A stretch of 64,000 bases of DNA from Ureibacillus terrenus (GTDB lineage Bacteria; Bacillota; Bacilli; Bacillales_A; Planococcaceae): assembly GCF_006569205.1 (NCBI RefSeq), contig NZ_VIGD01000005.1, forward strand, positions 62,001 to 126,000, given 5' to 3'. Numbering within the stretch: the stretch's first letter is position 1; every line of letters begins with the position of its first letter. Shown piece by piece: positions 45,690 to 55,067 of this stretch. The position numbers and the translations under genes are program-made. The notes beneath the pieces were generated by a model. That model was given only the letters and a program-made list of their open reading frames with translations, was not told the origin of the DNA and made no database searches.

Positions 45690-45890
45690 AAACCTTCCCC
45701 AAAATGAATAAATGGGCGGACCGGGAAATTTGAACATTTCCCCGGTCCGCCCGCTAGCGTTTTTTCGGGCCCCTCCATCAGCCTGCTTCATCAAAGCGCG
45801 CGGGCACGGCCAAAAATCGTGCTGAGACGGCTTCTTTTCGGCTGTCGCATGCCCGCAGATGAAGTGCGGCGGAGATAGCCGAACCTTCTC
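45690..45890. other. GC-rich palindromic intergenic element
   Basis: In the gap between prfB and the yhjD-like gene there is a near-perfect 16-bp hairpin (GGGCGGACCGGGAAAT with its complement, one bulged C, about 45698-45738). A second nested structure lies at 45837-45883, where TTCGGCT/AGCCGAA encloses CCGCA/TGCGG. Neither is a standard terminator. Base composition is richer in GC than the flanks. No gene is supported here. Confidence 0.5.
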
Positions 45891-45941
45891 CGGATGCCGC
45901 AGGAACAACGATGCAAAATCGAAACTTGCCCATTTATTATT

Positions 45942-45980
45942 AAAAAAAAAAGCGTCCGGAAAGCCTGAAACTTTCCGGAC
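45942..45980 (-). terminator. Terminator of prfB
   Basis: GTCCGGAAAG and its complement (10-bp stem, 7-nt loop), followed on the minus strand by ten T. Confidence 0.93.
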
Positions 45981-46002
45981 ACCCTTTTCAATTTCCCGAC
46001 CA

Positions 46003-47116
46003 TTATTGATTTTTTGATGCGATTTGAGAGCGCAAATACGCATTGATGAATTGGTCGATGTCTCCGTCCATGACCGCCTGCACATTGCCGGTTTCCACAT
46101 TTGTCCGGTGGTCTTTTACCATGGAGTATGGATGGAACACGTAAGAACGGATTTGGGAGCCCCATCCGATTTCCTTTTGCTCTCCGCGAAGCGCCGCAAG
46201 TTCCGCTTCCTGCTTTTCGATCTCCAATTGATACAATTTCGCTTTCAGCATGTTCATCGCTTTTTCGCGGTTTTTGATTTGCGAACGCTCCGCCTGGCAG
46301 GAAACCACAATGCCTGTCGGGATGTGGGTGATGCGGACCGCGGAATCCGTCGTGTTGACGTGCTGTCCGCCCGCGCCAGTGGAACGGTATGTGTCGATTT
46401 TCAAATCTTCCGGACGGATTTCGATTTCGATTTCATTATTGAATTCAGGCATCACTTCGCAGGACACGAAAGATGTATGACGGCGGCCGTTTGCATCGAA
46501 AGGAGAGATGCGCACGAGGCGGTGCACCCCTTTTTCCGCCTTCAGGTAGCCGTAAGCGTTATGCCCTTTGATGAGCAAAGTCACCGATTTGATGCCCGCT
46601 TCATCCCCCGGGAGATAATCAAGGGTTTCCACTTTGAAGCCGTGTTTTTCCGCCCAGCGCGTATACATGCGGAGAAGCATGGAAGCCCAGTCCTGGGATT
46701 CGGTGCCTCCCGCGCCGGGATGAAGCTCCAAAATGGCATTGTTTTTATCGTAAGGTTCGCTTAATAGAAGCTGCAGCTCAAAATTTTCCAATCTTTCTTC
46801 AAACTCTTTCAATTCCTTGGCAAGCTCGGCCTGAAGTTCTTCGTCCGGCTCTTCTTTCAACAATTCAAGGGTCATTTCCAAGTTTTCCTGAGTCGAAGTC
46901 AATTCGTTGATTTCATTGACAATCGCTTTTAATCCATTGACTTCATTGATGACAGACTGGGCTTTGTTTTGATCGTCCCAGAAATCGGGAGCCATCATGA
47001 TCTCTTCCAGCTCCCGGATGCGCGCCTCTTTGTTTTCTAAGTCAAAGAGACCCCCTGAAATCCGCCAATTTCTTGGCTGTAGTTTCCAACGCGTTTCTTA
47101 CTTCCGATAATTCCAT
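46003..47116 (-). CDS. prfB: Peptide chain release factor 2, with programmed +1 frameshift
   Basis: The gene starts at ATG 47116 (GGAGG seven bases upstream). After 24 codons it meets TGA at 47042-47044. A +1 shift at CTT-TGA-C restores a second frame that runs to 46003, giving about 370 aa. RF2 hallmarks in the second frame are SPF in [12 protein letters not shown] (stop-codon reading) and GGQ in [11 protein letters not shown] (peptidyl-tRNA hydrolysis). The factor ends translation at UGA and UAA and autoregulates through the shift. It lies downstream of secA, as in B. subtilis. Confidence 0.96.
47042..47056 (-). promoter_or_regulatory. Programmed +1 frameshift site in prfB
   Basis: On the minus strand, AGGGGG is followed two bases later by CTTTGAC: an internal Shine-Dalgarno, the slippery CTT and a TGA stop with C after it. 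This is nearly the same as the E. coli site. Low RF2 slows termination at the TGA and lets the ribosome shift. Confidence 0.95.
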
Positions 47117-47154
47117 AAAGTTTCCTCCATCTTAAATTAGATTTGACAGAACAA

Positions 47155-47183
47155 AACCGCGCCATCAAAAGATGACGACGGTT
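47155..47183 (-). terminator. Weak terminator or attenuator between secA and prfB
   Basis: AACCGTCGTCATC pairs with GATGGCGCGGTT (12 pairs, one bulge, one G-U), followed on the minus strand by TTTTG only. It may let part of the secA transcripts run into prfB. Confidence 0.5.
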
Positions 47184-47231
47184 TAGGATAATCGAAATGT
47201 ATTTGGGCAAAGGGTGCGAAATCAAGAAATA

Positions 47232-49745
47232 TTACGATACCGCACCATGGCAGTTTTTGTATTTTTTGCCGCTGCCGCAAGGGCATGGGTCGTTTCTTCC
47301 GATGTTTTGTTTTTTGCGGAATGGCTGGCGTTTCGGCTTTTCGCCTTCCTCTTTCGGATTCACCGCCTGTCCTTTCGCCACTTCTTCCCGCTCCAGATTG
47401 CTGCGGATTTGGGCTTTCATGGCATATCGAGTAACATCTTCGCGGATGGCGGCAATCATTTCCTCGAACATCGCGAAACCTTCTTGTTCATATTCGCGCA
47501 ATGGGTCTGTTTGTCCATATGCGCGTAGATGGATTCCTTGGCGCAATTGGTCCATTGCGTCGATATGATCGATCCATTTCGTATCGATGGAGCGGAGCAA
47601 GATGACTTTTTCGAACTCGCGCATGCGCTCCGGCGTCATTTCCTGCTCCCTTTCATCATAGCGTTCCATCGTTTTATTGAAGATGAACTCGATCATTTCT
47701 TCCGGCGATTTATCTTGAAGATCTTGGGCCGTAATCTCGCCTTCATCGAGAAGGTTGGCTTTGATGTAATCTTCCATCGCCTTGAAGTTCCAGTCTTCTT
47801 TATTTCCTGCAGTATGCGCATTCACCATGTTTTCGATGGATTCGCGGATCATGTTTTCCACGACTTCGCGCATGTTTTCCGTTTCCAACACCGCGTTCCG
47901 TTCGCGGTAAATCACTTCGCGTTGTTGGCGCAACACTTCATCGTACTGCAACAAGCGTTTCCGGGCATCGAAGTTGTTGCCTTCCACGCGTTTTTGGGCA
48001 GATTCCACCGCTTTCGATACCATTTTGGATTGGATCGGCTGGGAATCGTCCATGCCCAATTTCGTCATCATGGCTTTCATGCTGTCGGATCCGAAACGGC
48101 GCATCAATTCATCTTCAAGGGACAAGTAGAATTGGGATTCGCCCGGATCCCCCTGGCGTCCGGAACGTCCCCGCAACTGGTTGTCGATGCGGCGGGATTC
48201 GTGGCGTTCCGTACCGATGACCGCAAGGCCGCCAAGCTCTTTGACCCCTTCGCCGAGCTTGATGTCCGTACCGCGGCCGGCCATGTTCGTCGCAATCGTT
48301 ACGGCGCCTTTTTGTCCGGCCTGTGCGATGATTTCCGCTTCCCGTTCATGGTTTTTCGCATTCAATACGTTATGCGGAATTTTCCGTTTCTTCAACATTT
48401 CCGAAATGATTTCGGATGTTTCGATGGCCACTGTACCGACCAGCACCGGCTGTCCTTTTTTATGGCGGCGTTCGATATCATCGACAACCGCTTCAAATTT
48501 TCCTTTCATCGTCGCATAAATGAGGTCCGGTCTATCGATGCGGATGACCGGTTTGTTTGTCGGGATGACCACCACATTCATATTGTAAATATTTCGGAAT
48601 TCCTCTTCTTCCGTTTTTGCCGTACCGGTCATGCCGGCCAATTTTTTATACATGCGGAAGTAGTTTTGGAATGTGATCGTTGCCATCGTCATGGATTCGT
48701 TTTGGATTTCCACGCGTTCTTTCGCTTCGATGGCCTGATGGAGACCGTCGGAATAACGGCGTCCTTTCATCAAACGGCCGGTGAAGCTGTCAACGATGAT
48801 AACTTCCCCGTCCTGCACCACATAGTCCACATCGCGGTGCATCGCCACGTGGGCTTTCAAGGATTGGTTGATGGCATGAAGCAGGCGCACATGGGACAAA
48901 TCGTACAAGTTGTCGATGCCGAACGCTTTTTCCGCTTTTGTCATACCGCTTTCCGTAAGGGTCACGGCTTTCGTCGTTTCATCGTAAGTGTAATCTTCAT
49001 CCGCTTTCAATGTACGGACGAACGCATCCGCCTGAACATAAAGTTTTGGAGAACGTCCGGATTGGCCGGAAATGATCAACGGCGTTCTGGCTTCATCGAT
49101 CAAAATGGAGTCCACTTCGTCGATGATGGCAAAGTTCAACGGACGTTGCACTTTATCTTCTTTATAAAGCACCATGTTGTCGCGCAAATAGTCGAATCCA
49201 AGCTCGTTGTTTGTGCTGTATGTAATGTCCGCTGCATAAGCCTGACGTTTTTCTTCTTTGGACAAGCTGTTTAAGTTCAATCCGACCGTCAAACCTAAAA
49301 ATTCATAGAGTTTGCCCATTTCAGTGGCGTCCCGTTTGGCCAAATATTCATTGACTGTCACGACATGGACGCCTTCGCCTAGAAGGGCATTCAAATAGAC
49401 GGCCATGGTGGAAGTCAATGTTTTCCCTTCGCCGGTTTTCATTTCGGCGATGTTGCCGTCATGAAGAACGGCGGCCCCCATCACTTGCACACGGTATGGA
49501 TACATGCCGAGCACTCTCCGGGAAGCTTCGCGGCAGACAGCGAAAGCTTCAGGCAACAAGTCGTCCAAACTTTCGCCGTTATGATAACGTTCTTTGAATT
49601 CATCCGTTTTGTTCCGGAGTTCTTCATCCGTCAATTTTTCCATTTGCGGAGCCAATGCATCCACTTCATCCGCGATTTTGTTTAACCGTTTTAGTTCTTT
49701 TTTGTTCGGATCGAATATTTTATTTAAAATGTTAGCCATTGACAT
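47232..49745 (-). CDS. secA: Preprotein translocase ATPase SecA
   Basis: An 837-aa protein (835 if the second ATG at 49739 is used). Nucleotide-binding motifs are [16 protein letters not shown] (Walker A) and the [12 protein letters not shown] Walker B. The preprotein cross-linking and helical scaffold domains follow, and the C-terminal zinc-binding tail is [18 protein letters not shown]. SecA drives export through SecYEG. GGGAAGTGAAG precedes the first ATG. In B. subtilis secA follows hpf directly; here 3.6 kb separates them. Confidence 0.96.
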   Translation of the reverse strand: MSMANILNKIFDPNKKELKRLNKIADEVDALAPQMEKLTDEELRNKTDEFKERYHNGESLDDLLPEAFAVCREASRRVLGMYPYRVQVMGAAVLHDGNIAEMKTGEGKTLTSTMAVYLNALLGEGVHVVTVNEYLAKRDATEMGKLYEFLGLTVGLNLNSLSKEEKRQAYAADITYSTNNELGFDYLRDNMVLYKEDKVQRPLNFAIIDEVDSILIDEARTPLIISGQSGRSPKLYVQADAFVRTLKADEDYTYDETTKAVTLTESGMTKAEKAFGIDNLYDLSHVRLLHAINQSLKAHVAMHRDVDYVVQDGEVIIVDSFTGRLMKGRRYSDGLHQAIEAKERVEIQNESMTMATITFQNYFRMYKKLAGMTGTAKTEEEEFRNIYNMNVVVIPTNKPVIRIDRPDLIYATMKGKFEAVVDDIERRHKKGQPVLVGTVAIETSEIISEMLKKRKIPHNVLNAKNHEREAEIIAQAGQKGAVTIATNMAGRGTDIKLGEGVKELGGLAVIGTERHESRRIDNQLRGRSGRQGDPGESQFYLSLEDELMRRFGSDSMKAMMTKLGMDDSQPIQSKMVSKAVESAQKRVEGNNFDARKRLLQYDEVLRQQREVIYRERNAVLETENMREVVENMIRESIENMVNAHTAGNKEDWNFKAMEDYIKANLLDEGEITAQDLQDKSPEEMIEFIFNKTMERYDEREQEMTPERMREFEKVILLRSIDTKWIDHIDAMDQLRQGIHLRAYGQTDPLREYEQEGFAMFEEMIAAIREDVTRYAMKAQIRSNLEREEVAKGQAVNPKEEGEKPKRQPFRKKQNIGRNDPCPCGSGKKYKNCHGAVS

Positions 49746-50255
49746 TCTTCACTTCCCATTCAGTCTTAACTTTTATTTTATCATTGCAGGAATTCCGGCG
49801 CAAATAAGCGCACCATTTGTTTCGCGAATCATTCCCGACGGGCGCTGGATGATTCCGAAATTGGGCACGCCATTATGCCGGCCATATTTCATTATAGAGC
49901 AAAAAGGCCGAAAGAGAATAATTAATATATGAAAGAATTCGGAATTTACCATGTTTATTATTGCGCAAAATGATGAAATAGACAATAAATAGGAACGTTG
50001 AAAATCTATGGAATTTCAAGGGGAAAGGATTGCCGGTGCCGGGAATCTTTTTATGGTTTCATGGGCAAAGTTGAACCGTAAAACGGCTTGGAGGTGGAAT
50101 GTAAAAGCGGTTTTGATCTTCCCGGGCATCATAATGCGATGGATGCGGAGGGCGATGATGAAATGCTGTGCATAAAGGGGAATCAGGCATGGATGAAAAA
50201 GATGAGGGGAAGGCAGCCGAATGCCGGACATCCGGCAACCGCCGCCTTTTTCAAA
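49746..50255. other. Spacer between secA and pdxK without a supported gene
   Basis: It holds a possible secA promoter (TTGCGC, 18 bp, TAAAAT, about 49767-49796, minus strand). A short plus-strand open frame from 50009 (about 55 codons) lacks a good ribosome binding site. I see no terminator with a T run for pdxK. Confidence 0.4.
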
Positions 50256-51086
50256 TCACGCTTCGAGTTCTTCAACCGTTACTTCATCTTCGCCATATAA
50301 TTTATAGGCGCGATGATCGATCATGCCAGGGGCAAATTCGAAAGGAATGAAACGTTTAATGCCCGCTGTCACGAATTGCTTAGCGCTCAATACGGCTTCT
50401 TCGATCGGCTTTCCTTTTGCCAATTCCGCCGTGATTGCTGCAGAATAGGAGCAGCCGGCACCATTCGTATGAATTGTATCGATACGAGGTGCTTCCAATT
50501 TCAACATTTTATTCCCATCGTACAAAATGTCAACTGCCGGGCCTTGAAGCCGGCCGCCTTTGACCAAAACATATTTTGGACCAAGCTGCAATAAGTCTCT
50601 TGCCGCGTCCTGCAAATCCTCAAGCGACTGGATTTCCCGGCCGCCAAGCAAATAAGAGGCTTCCGGCATGTTTGGCGTAATGATGGTCGCTTGTGGAATC
50701 AATTTCGTTTTGAGCGTTTCCATCGCATCAAAATCGAGGAGTGGCGAACCGAATTTCCCGAACATCACCGGATCGACGACGATGTTTTGGATGGAAGTGG
50801 TCTGCAGCCAATTCGCCACAAGCTCGATGATTTCCTTTGAAAACAGCATGCCTGTTTTCAATGCATCTATATCATCTTGTTCATTGATGATAAGCAGCTG
50901 CGCTTCAATGGCGTCCAAAGGTTGGATGAATAATCCCTGTTCTTTGCTTGGATGTTTGGCGTTGATGGCAGTGATGGCCGTAAACCCGTATACCCCAAGC
51001 TCCTGGAACGTTTTCAAATCCGCCTGGATCCCGGCGCCACTGCGGGCCGCGGCCCCTGCTACTGAACATGCTTTCGCTAGTGTCAT
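50256..51086 (-). CDS. pdxK: Pyridoxine/pyridoxal kinase of the ThiD-like type
   Basis: A 276-aa ribokinase-family enzyme (start ATG 51086, AAAGGGAG upstream). It resembles B. subtilis PdxK, the ThiD-like kinase acting on pyridoxal, pyridoxine and HMP: SGAGIQADLKTFQELGVYG near the N-terminus, DPVMFGKFGSPLL in the middle, TPNMPEASYLLGG, and the anion-hole/catalytic segment TNGAGCSYSAAITAELAKG. Oddly the usual AGSDSSGGAG before the first motif reads AGAAARSGAG, which may weaken substrate contacts. It is transcribed away from array B. Confidence 0.82.
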   Translation of the reverse strand: MTLAKACSVAGAAARSGAGIQADLKTFQELGVYGFTAITAINAKHPSKEQGLFIQPLDAIEAQLLIINEQDDIDALKTGMLFSKEIIELVANWLQTTSIQNIVVDPVMFGKFGSPLLDFDAMETLKTKLIPQATIITPNMPEASYLLGGREIQSLEDLQDAARDLLQLGPKYVLVKGGRLQGPAVDILYDGNKMLKLEAPRIDTIHTNGAGCSYSAAITAELAKGKPIEEAVLSAKQFVTAGIKRFIPFEFAPGMIDHRAYKLYGEDEVTVEELEA

Positions 51087-51239
51087 GACTCTACTCCCTT
51101 TATCTTGCAAATTAAAGCTTTATATTTAATTTTACCTTTCATTCTGGCTTAATGGAAATATTCAGAACAGGCGAATTTCAACAGGTCAGATTTCAGAATG
51201 AGGCTTGGAAATGGAAAATTTGTGGAGATAAGGTTCCAG

Positions 51240-51725
51240 CTGGGGCATTTTGAAATCAAGCTTGGGCACTTAGAAACCAAGCTTGGGTACTTAAGTTTTT
51301 ATCTTGGGCGGATGGGATTCGGCTTGGGCAGATAGCGGTCAGCTTGGGCGCATACAAGATCCACTTGGGCATTTATGTTGCCAGCTTGGGCAGATAGAAT
51401 TTCCCCTTGGGCAGATGAAGCAACAACTTGGGCAGATAAAGTTACGGTTTGGGCACATATGAAATTCACTTGGGCAGATAAAAATCCCGCTTGGGCGCAT
51501 ACGAAATTACCTTGGGCAGATAAAAATCCCACTTGGGCGCATACGAAATCCACTTGGGCAGATAAGTATCCCGCTTGGGCGCATACGAAATTACCTTGGG
51601 CAGATAAGTATCCCGCTTGGGCGCATACGAAATTACCTTGGGCAGATGCATATCCCACTCGGGCATTAAAGACTCTCTTGGGCACTTATATTCCCAATTC
51701 GGGCATTCAGTATTCTCCCTGGGAC
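51240..51725. repeat. Tandem 21-bp repeat array B
   Basis: Twenty-four copies of a TTGGGC core (a few TTGGGT, TCGGGC, TGGGGC or CTGGGA). From 51365 to 51659 the fifteen core starts are exactly 21 bp apart; 19-20-bp steps occur only near the edges. From 51470 to 51638 the base triplet after the core alternates CAGATA/GCATAC strictly, so the true unit is 42 bp. Open frames on both strands are a consequence of the 21-bp period and have no ribosome binding site. Related to array A at 38.5 kb. The rest of 51087-52054 has no supported gene. Confidence 0.95.
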
Positions 51726-52054
51726 AGATACATAACCAACTAAGATATTTAATAATCTCTTGCGCGCTTCCAATCCTATCCCATGCATTTCCCCATCATA
51801 TCCCCATACCACTCCTGCCCACCCGGGAACCTTCCGCAAACTTCCTCCATATACTAATGAACAAACCTGAAAAACGTTGTTCGGACCATTCTCAGCAATT
51901 TGCGCTTGCAAACCATTTACCGGGAACCGGTCTACTCTCACCATCCGCCGAAATGAAATCACAAGTCTTAACAACTTCCTTAATCTGCGCCATTTCCATA
52001 TTTCACATCTCAAAACAAACCGTCCCATTACTTTTCACGGAAGAAGGTTATCCA

Positions 52055-52984
52055 TTGACAGAAAATAAATATCCCCTCGTTTCCTATATTCTGCTGGCGT
52101 TGTTGATTATCATTTGGGGTGTGAGTTGGCCGATTTATAAGCATGGGGTCCAATTTATGCCGCCGCTCCTTTTCGCCGGAATCCGTTCCTTTATCGCGGG
52201 CACCCTATTATTTCTCTTCGCGTGGAAATTGCGGCATCACATCCGGTTCAAAAAGCATTGGAAGCTATATGTCATTTCGGCCATTTTGAACAACGTCCTC
52301 TATCTTGGGCTGCAGACGGTCGGGATGATATATTTGCCGGGAGGGCTGTTTTCGGTTCTTGTCTACATCCAGCCCGTGATTCTGGGCATCTTGTCCTAGT
52401 GGTTTTTGAATGAAGAAATGACCATTGCGAAAATATTCGGGCTGGTGCTCGGGTTTATCGGCATCGTGTTCGTCAGCATCGACGGGCTGATGATCCACCT
52501 CTCCGCCATCGGGGTGTTCCTGGCCCTCGCCACGGCGATCGCCTGGGCCGGCGGGGTCGTGTTCGTCAAAAAATTAAAAAATCAAGTCGATTTTTATTGG
52601 ATGGTCGTAATGCAGCTGTTGCTTGGCGGAGGAACGCTGCTCGTCTCCGGGTATTTCGTTGAAGGCGTGCAAACCATCGTCTGGAATGCGGACCTGATCG
52701 GCACCATCGCTTGGGGCGGAACGGCTGGCATGGCCGCGGGGCAAGTGATTTATTTTAAATTGATGAATGAAGGGGAGGCAAGCAAAGTCGGCGCCTGTAC
52801 CTTTTTGGTGCCGATTATCTCGGTGGCGGTCAGCGCGATCTTTCTGGATGAAGCGGTCACAAGGAATTTGTTTATCGGCATGATGTTGGTCGGCACGAGC
52901 ATTTATTTGGTGAACCGCCATAAAGAAAGCTCTGACAAGGAAATCGTTGGACCCTCAGGCCACCGGCTGCCAAAAAAGGAATAA
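52055..52984 (+). pseudogene. EamA/DMT-family transporter interrupted by an in-frame TAG
   Basis: From a TTG at 52055 (AAGAAGG seven bases upstream) the frame encodes a ten-TM EamA-family drug/metabolite transporter of about 309 codons, but codon 115 (52397-52399) is TAG. The same frame resumes at once with WFLNEEMTIAKIFGLVLGF and runs to 52984. Relatives usually have a tryptophan-rich helix here (SWLWL-type), so a single TGG-to-TAG change explains it. The gene is probably inactive, or the stop is a sequencing error; the downstream ATG at 52412 could give only the C-terminal half. Confidence 0.8.
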
Positions 52985-53272
52985 ACCCGGCAACCCCGGA
53001 ACGTCTCCAAACCAATGAACAATCGAATTCATCCGGATCAATCATGATATCCGAATCCGGAAATCGGCGTTCTCGACAATGCGGCTGGGAACGTCTGCAC
53101 TTCTATTTACATCAACCATGAAAACGTGCGCCAACAAGCTAATACGGACACAATCTTCCGTTCCAACGAAGCCGTTTACCCGATTCCATCCGGAAAAAAG
53201 ACGCTTTTTCCACCTCATGACAACCGTCCTATCATGGCCGATTGGTCAACCGTCCAAAAACCGCATATAAAT
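52985..53272. other. Spacer downstream of the EamA gene
   Basis: No gene is supported. One plus-strand frame (about 53043-53276) is open with plausible codon use but no start or ribosome binding site, and could be a remnant of a lost gene. Confidence 0.3.
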
Positions 53273-53304
53273 AAAAAAGCTCCCTGCTGCATCAGCAGAG
53301 AGCC
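53273..53304 (-). terminator. Terminator of hpf
   Basis: GCTCCCTGCTG and CAGCAGAGAGC (one mismatch, 3-nt loop), followed by TTTTTTATTTA on the minus strand. Confidence 0.85.
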
Positions 53305-53330
53305 AAAGGTTTCGATTTGCAACCCCTTAC

Positions 53331-53882
53331 TCAGCTTGTTTCAATTAAGCCGTATTTGCCGTCTTTCCGTCTATAGACAATATTTGTGCTGTTTGTTTCG
53401 GCATCTGTGTAAATATAGAAGTCATGTCCGAGCAAGTTCATTTGGAGGATGGCCTCGTCTTCGTCCATAGGTTTCAAATCGAATTGTTTTGTACGGACAA
53501 TTTCGAATTCTTCTTCCTTGCCGTTTTCATTGTTGTTTGGCACTGTATTTGCAAAGTACACACCGACACCTTCACGTTCACGAAGTTTGCGGTTGACTTT
53601 TGTTTTATGTTTACGGATTTGGCGTTCCAATTTATCGACAATCAAGTCAATCGCTGCATACATATCATCATGACGTTCTTCAGCACGGAGAGTCAAGTTT
53701 TTCAATGGAATCGTTACTTCCACTTTTGTCTTTTTGTCATTGTACACTTTCAAGTTTACGTTTGCTGTTGCGTTAACTCCTTGGTTGAAATATTTTTCAA
53801 TTTTTTGAACTTTGTTTTCCACATAGTCCCGAAGAGCCGGAGTTACCTCAATGTTTTCACCGCGAATGTTAAAGTTTAGCAT
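53331..53882 (-). CDS. hpf: Ribosome hibernation promoting factor, long form
   Basis: A 183-aa protein. The N-terminal HPF/YfiA domain (about 1-100: FNIRGENIEVTPALRDYVEN, then KIEKYFNQGVNATANVNLKV) binds the 30S decoding region. The C-terminal domain (about 125-183: VRTKQFDLKPMDEDEAILQM and RRKDGKYGLIE) dimerises to join two ribosomes as 100S particles. The order hpf, secA, prfB is conserved in Bacillales but here it is interrupted. Confidence 0.94.
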   Translation of the reverse strand: MLNFNIRGENIEVTPALRDYVENKVQKIEKYFNQGVNATANVNLKVYNDKKTKVEVTIPLKNLTLRAEERHDDMYAAIDLIVDKLERQIRKHKTKVNRKLREREGVGVYFANTVPNNNENGKEEEFEIVRTKQFDLKPMDEDEAILQMNLLGHDFYIYTDAETNSTNIVYRRKDGKYGLIETS

Positions 53883-53998
53883 AGTGAACTCCTCCTTTAC
53901 TTACCCTATGGTAACTATATTCTACATAAGTTTGTAAAATCCTTCTACAATCTATGTAATGATTTAATGAATTCGACAAATTTTCAAAATTGTCAAAA

Positions 53999-54394
53999 TT
54001 ATATATATTTTTCTGCAAAAACTTCTTTTCTCCGCCGGCTTTTCATTTCACGGATAATCAATTCTTCTATCCCCGGCTGATTTGCAAAATGCAGCCCAAA
54101 ATGGATGCCGGGTTCCAAATTTTTGATCCAGCGGACTTGCCCGATGGCCCGGATTTTCGTAATATCGAGCACAAAATGCATTTCCAGCTGCAGCATGCCG
54201 ATGGAATGTTTAAACACATCGTATACATCCAAATCGGTGAACACTTTCATGCCGCGGGGGCTGATATCGACAATTTTGCAGGAATGCAGCCCATGATCAA
54301 TCCGCCGGCCATTCATCAGCACGGAAAATTGGGCATCCAGCGGCGGATTGAAAACAAACCGAAACCCCTCTTTGCGTTTATATTTCTTTTTCAT
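53999..54394 (-). CDS. PilZ-domain protein
   Basis: A 131-aa soluble protein from the ATG at 54394 (GGAGG ten bases upstream). PilZ features are an N-terminal basic stretch KKKYKRKEGFRF and the DxSxxG motif in KIVDISPRGMKVFTD. The first arginine motif reads RKEGFR with four rather than three spacer residues, so cyclic-di-GMP binding is probable but not certain. It follows the flagellar operon on the same strand after a terminator; a role in motility control is inferred from that position. Confidence 0.75.
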   Translation of the reverse strand: MKKKYKRKEGFRFVFNPPLDAQFSVLMNGRRIDHGLHSCKIVDISPRGMKVFTDLDVYDVFKHSIGMLQLEMHFVLDITKIRAIGQVRWIKNLEPGIHFGLHFANQPGIEELIIREMKSRRRKEVFAEKYI

Positions 54395-54504
54395 AGATCC
54401 AATTCCTCCAAAACGCCCATACACTAGCTCGTCTTATTCTTTATATCGATTATACAAGGCAAATGTCCACAAAAAAAACATTTTTTCACAACTTCTTCAT
54501 AATT

Positions 54505-54541
54505 AAAAACACCTTGCATCCAAAATCAAGGATGCAAGGTG
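54505..54541 (-). terminator. Terminator of the fliD-fliT-fliS transcript
   Basis: CACCTTGCATCC and its complement (12-bp stem, 8-nt loop), then TTTTTAATTATG on the minus strand. Confidence 0.85.
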
Positions 54542-54607
54542 AATGAAGAGGGTAGACATGTATAGCAGGAGAGAAAACAAGGGAAATACACAAATAAATA
54601 TCAATTA

Positions 54608-55012
54608 TTACACTTGTTGCACGTTTTGGTATTGCTGGCTGCGGTTGATCCGGATGACTTCTTTCCAAGTATCGCGGAACTCCGTCACAAGCCCGATCAC
54701 TTCATCCACAATGCCAGCATCATTTTTCATGTTCGCCTCAATCAGACGGCGGTTCATGTATTCATATAATGAATACATCTGCTTGGAAATCTCATAATCC
54801 ATATTGAGGGTGACCATGAGCTCGGTAATGATATTTTGCGCTTTTTGGAGGTTTTTATTTTTTTCTTCGTAATCTTTTTCGTCGATGGCTTTCTTCGCCA
54901 CGTTTAAAAATTTGATGCAGCCGTTGTACAGCATCAGGGTGAGCTCGCCGGGCGAAGCGGTGTTGATGCTGTTCTGTTTGTAGGCGTTGTACGCTGTGTT
55001 GGCTAAAGTCAT
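54608..55012 (-). CDS. fliS: Flagellin export chaperone FliS
   Basis: A 134-aa helical protein from the ATG at 55012 (AAAGGAGTG upstream). The family opening ANTAYNAYKQNSINTASPGE is present, with LTLMLYNGCIKFLNVA and the C-terminal EFRDTWKEVIRINR. FliS binds the C-terminal disorder of flagellin to prevent premature polymerisation. It is the last gene of the fliD group, and the order fliD-fliT-fliS differs from the usual fliD-fliS-fliT. Confidence 0.93.
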   Translation of the reverse strand: MTLANTAYNAYKQNSINTASPGELTLMLYNGCIKFLNVAKKAIDEKDYEEKNKNLQKAQNIITELMVTLNMDYEISKQMYSLYEYMNRRLIEANMKNDAGIVDEVIGLVTEFRDTWKEVIRINRSQQYQNVQQV

Positions 55013-55067
55013 AAGGGACACTCCTTTTTTCATAGTAGAGGCAAGCAATCAATTCGTCCATTGAACA

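Noticed and set aside
45687-46100. Minus-strand open frame running from within prfB through the palindromic block
   Set aside because: It overlaps the conserved prfB end and the prfB terminator and has no ribosome binding site.
51299-51685. Open frames on both strands of array B that would encode repetitive proteins (units such as YLPK/YAPK or WADK/WAHTK)
   Set aside because: The period is a multiple of three, so any frame free of stops in one unit stays open throughout. There is no ribosome binding site, the frames are open on both strands, and the translated units have no known fold.
51240-51725. CRISPR array
   Set aside because: Repeat cores are about 6-9 bp with 12-15-bp semi-conserved intervals at a fixed 21-bp period; CRISPRs have 24-37-bp repeats with unique spacers of 26-40 bp, and no cas genes are present.
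51858-52028. Minus-strand 35-codon frame near 51.9-52.0 kb
   Set aside because: Short, without a ribosome binding site, and in a region with no conserved neighbour on that strand.
53043-53276. Plus-strand open frame with coding-like composition downstream of the EamA gene
   Set aside because: No start codon with a ribosome binding site and no recognisable family; mentioned only as a possible gene remnant.
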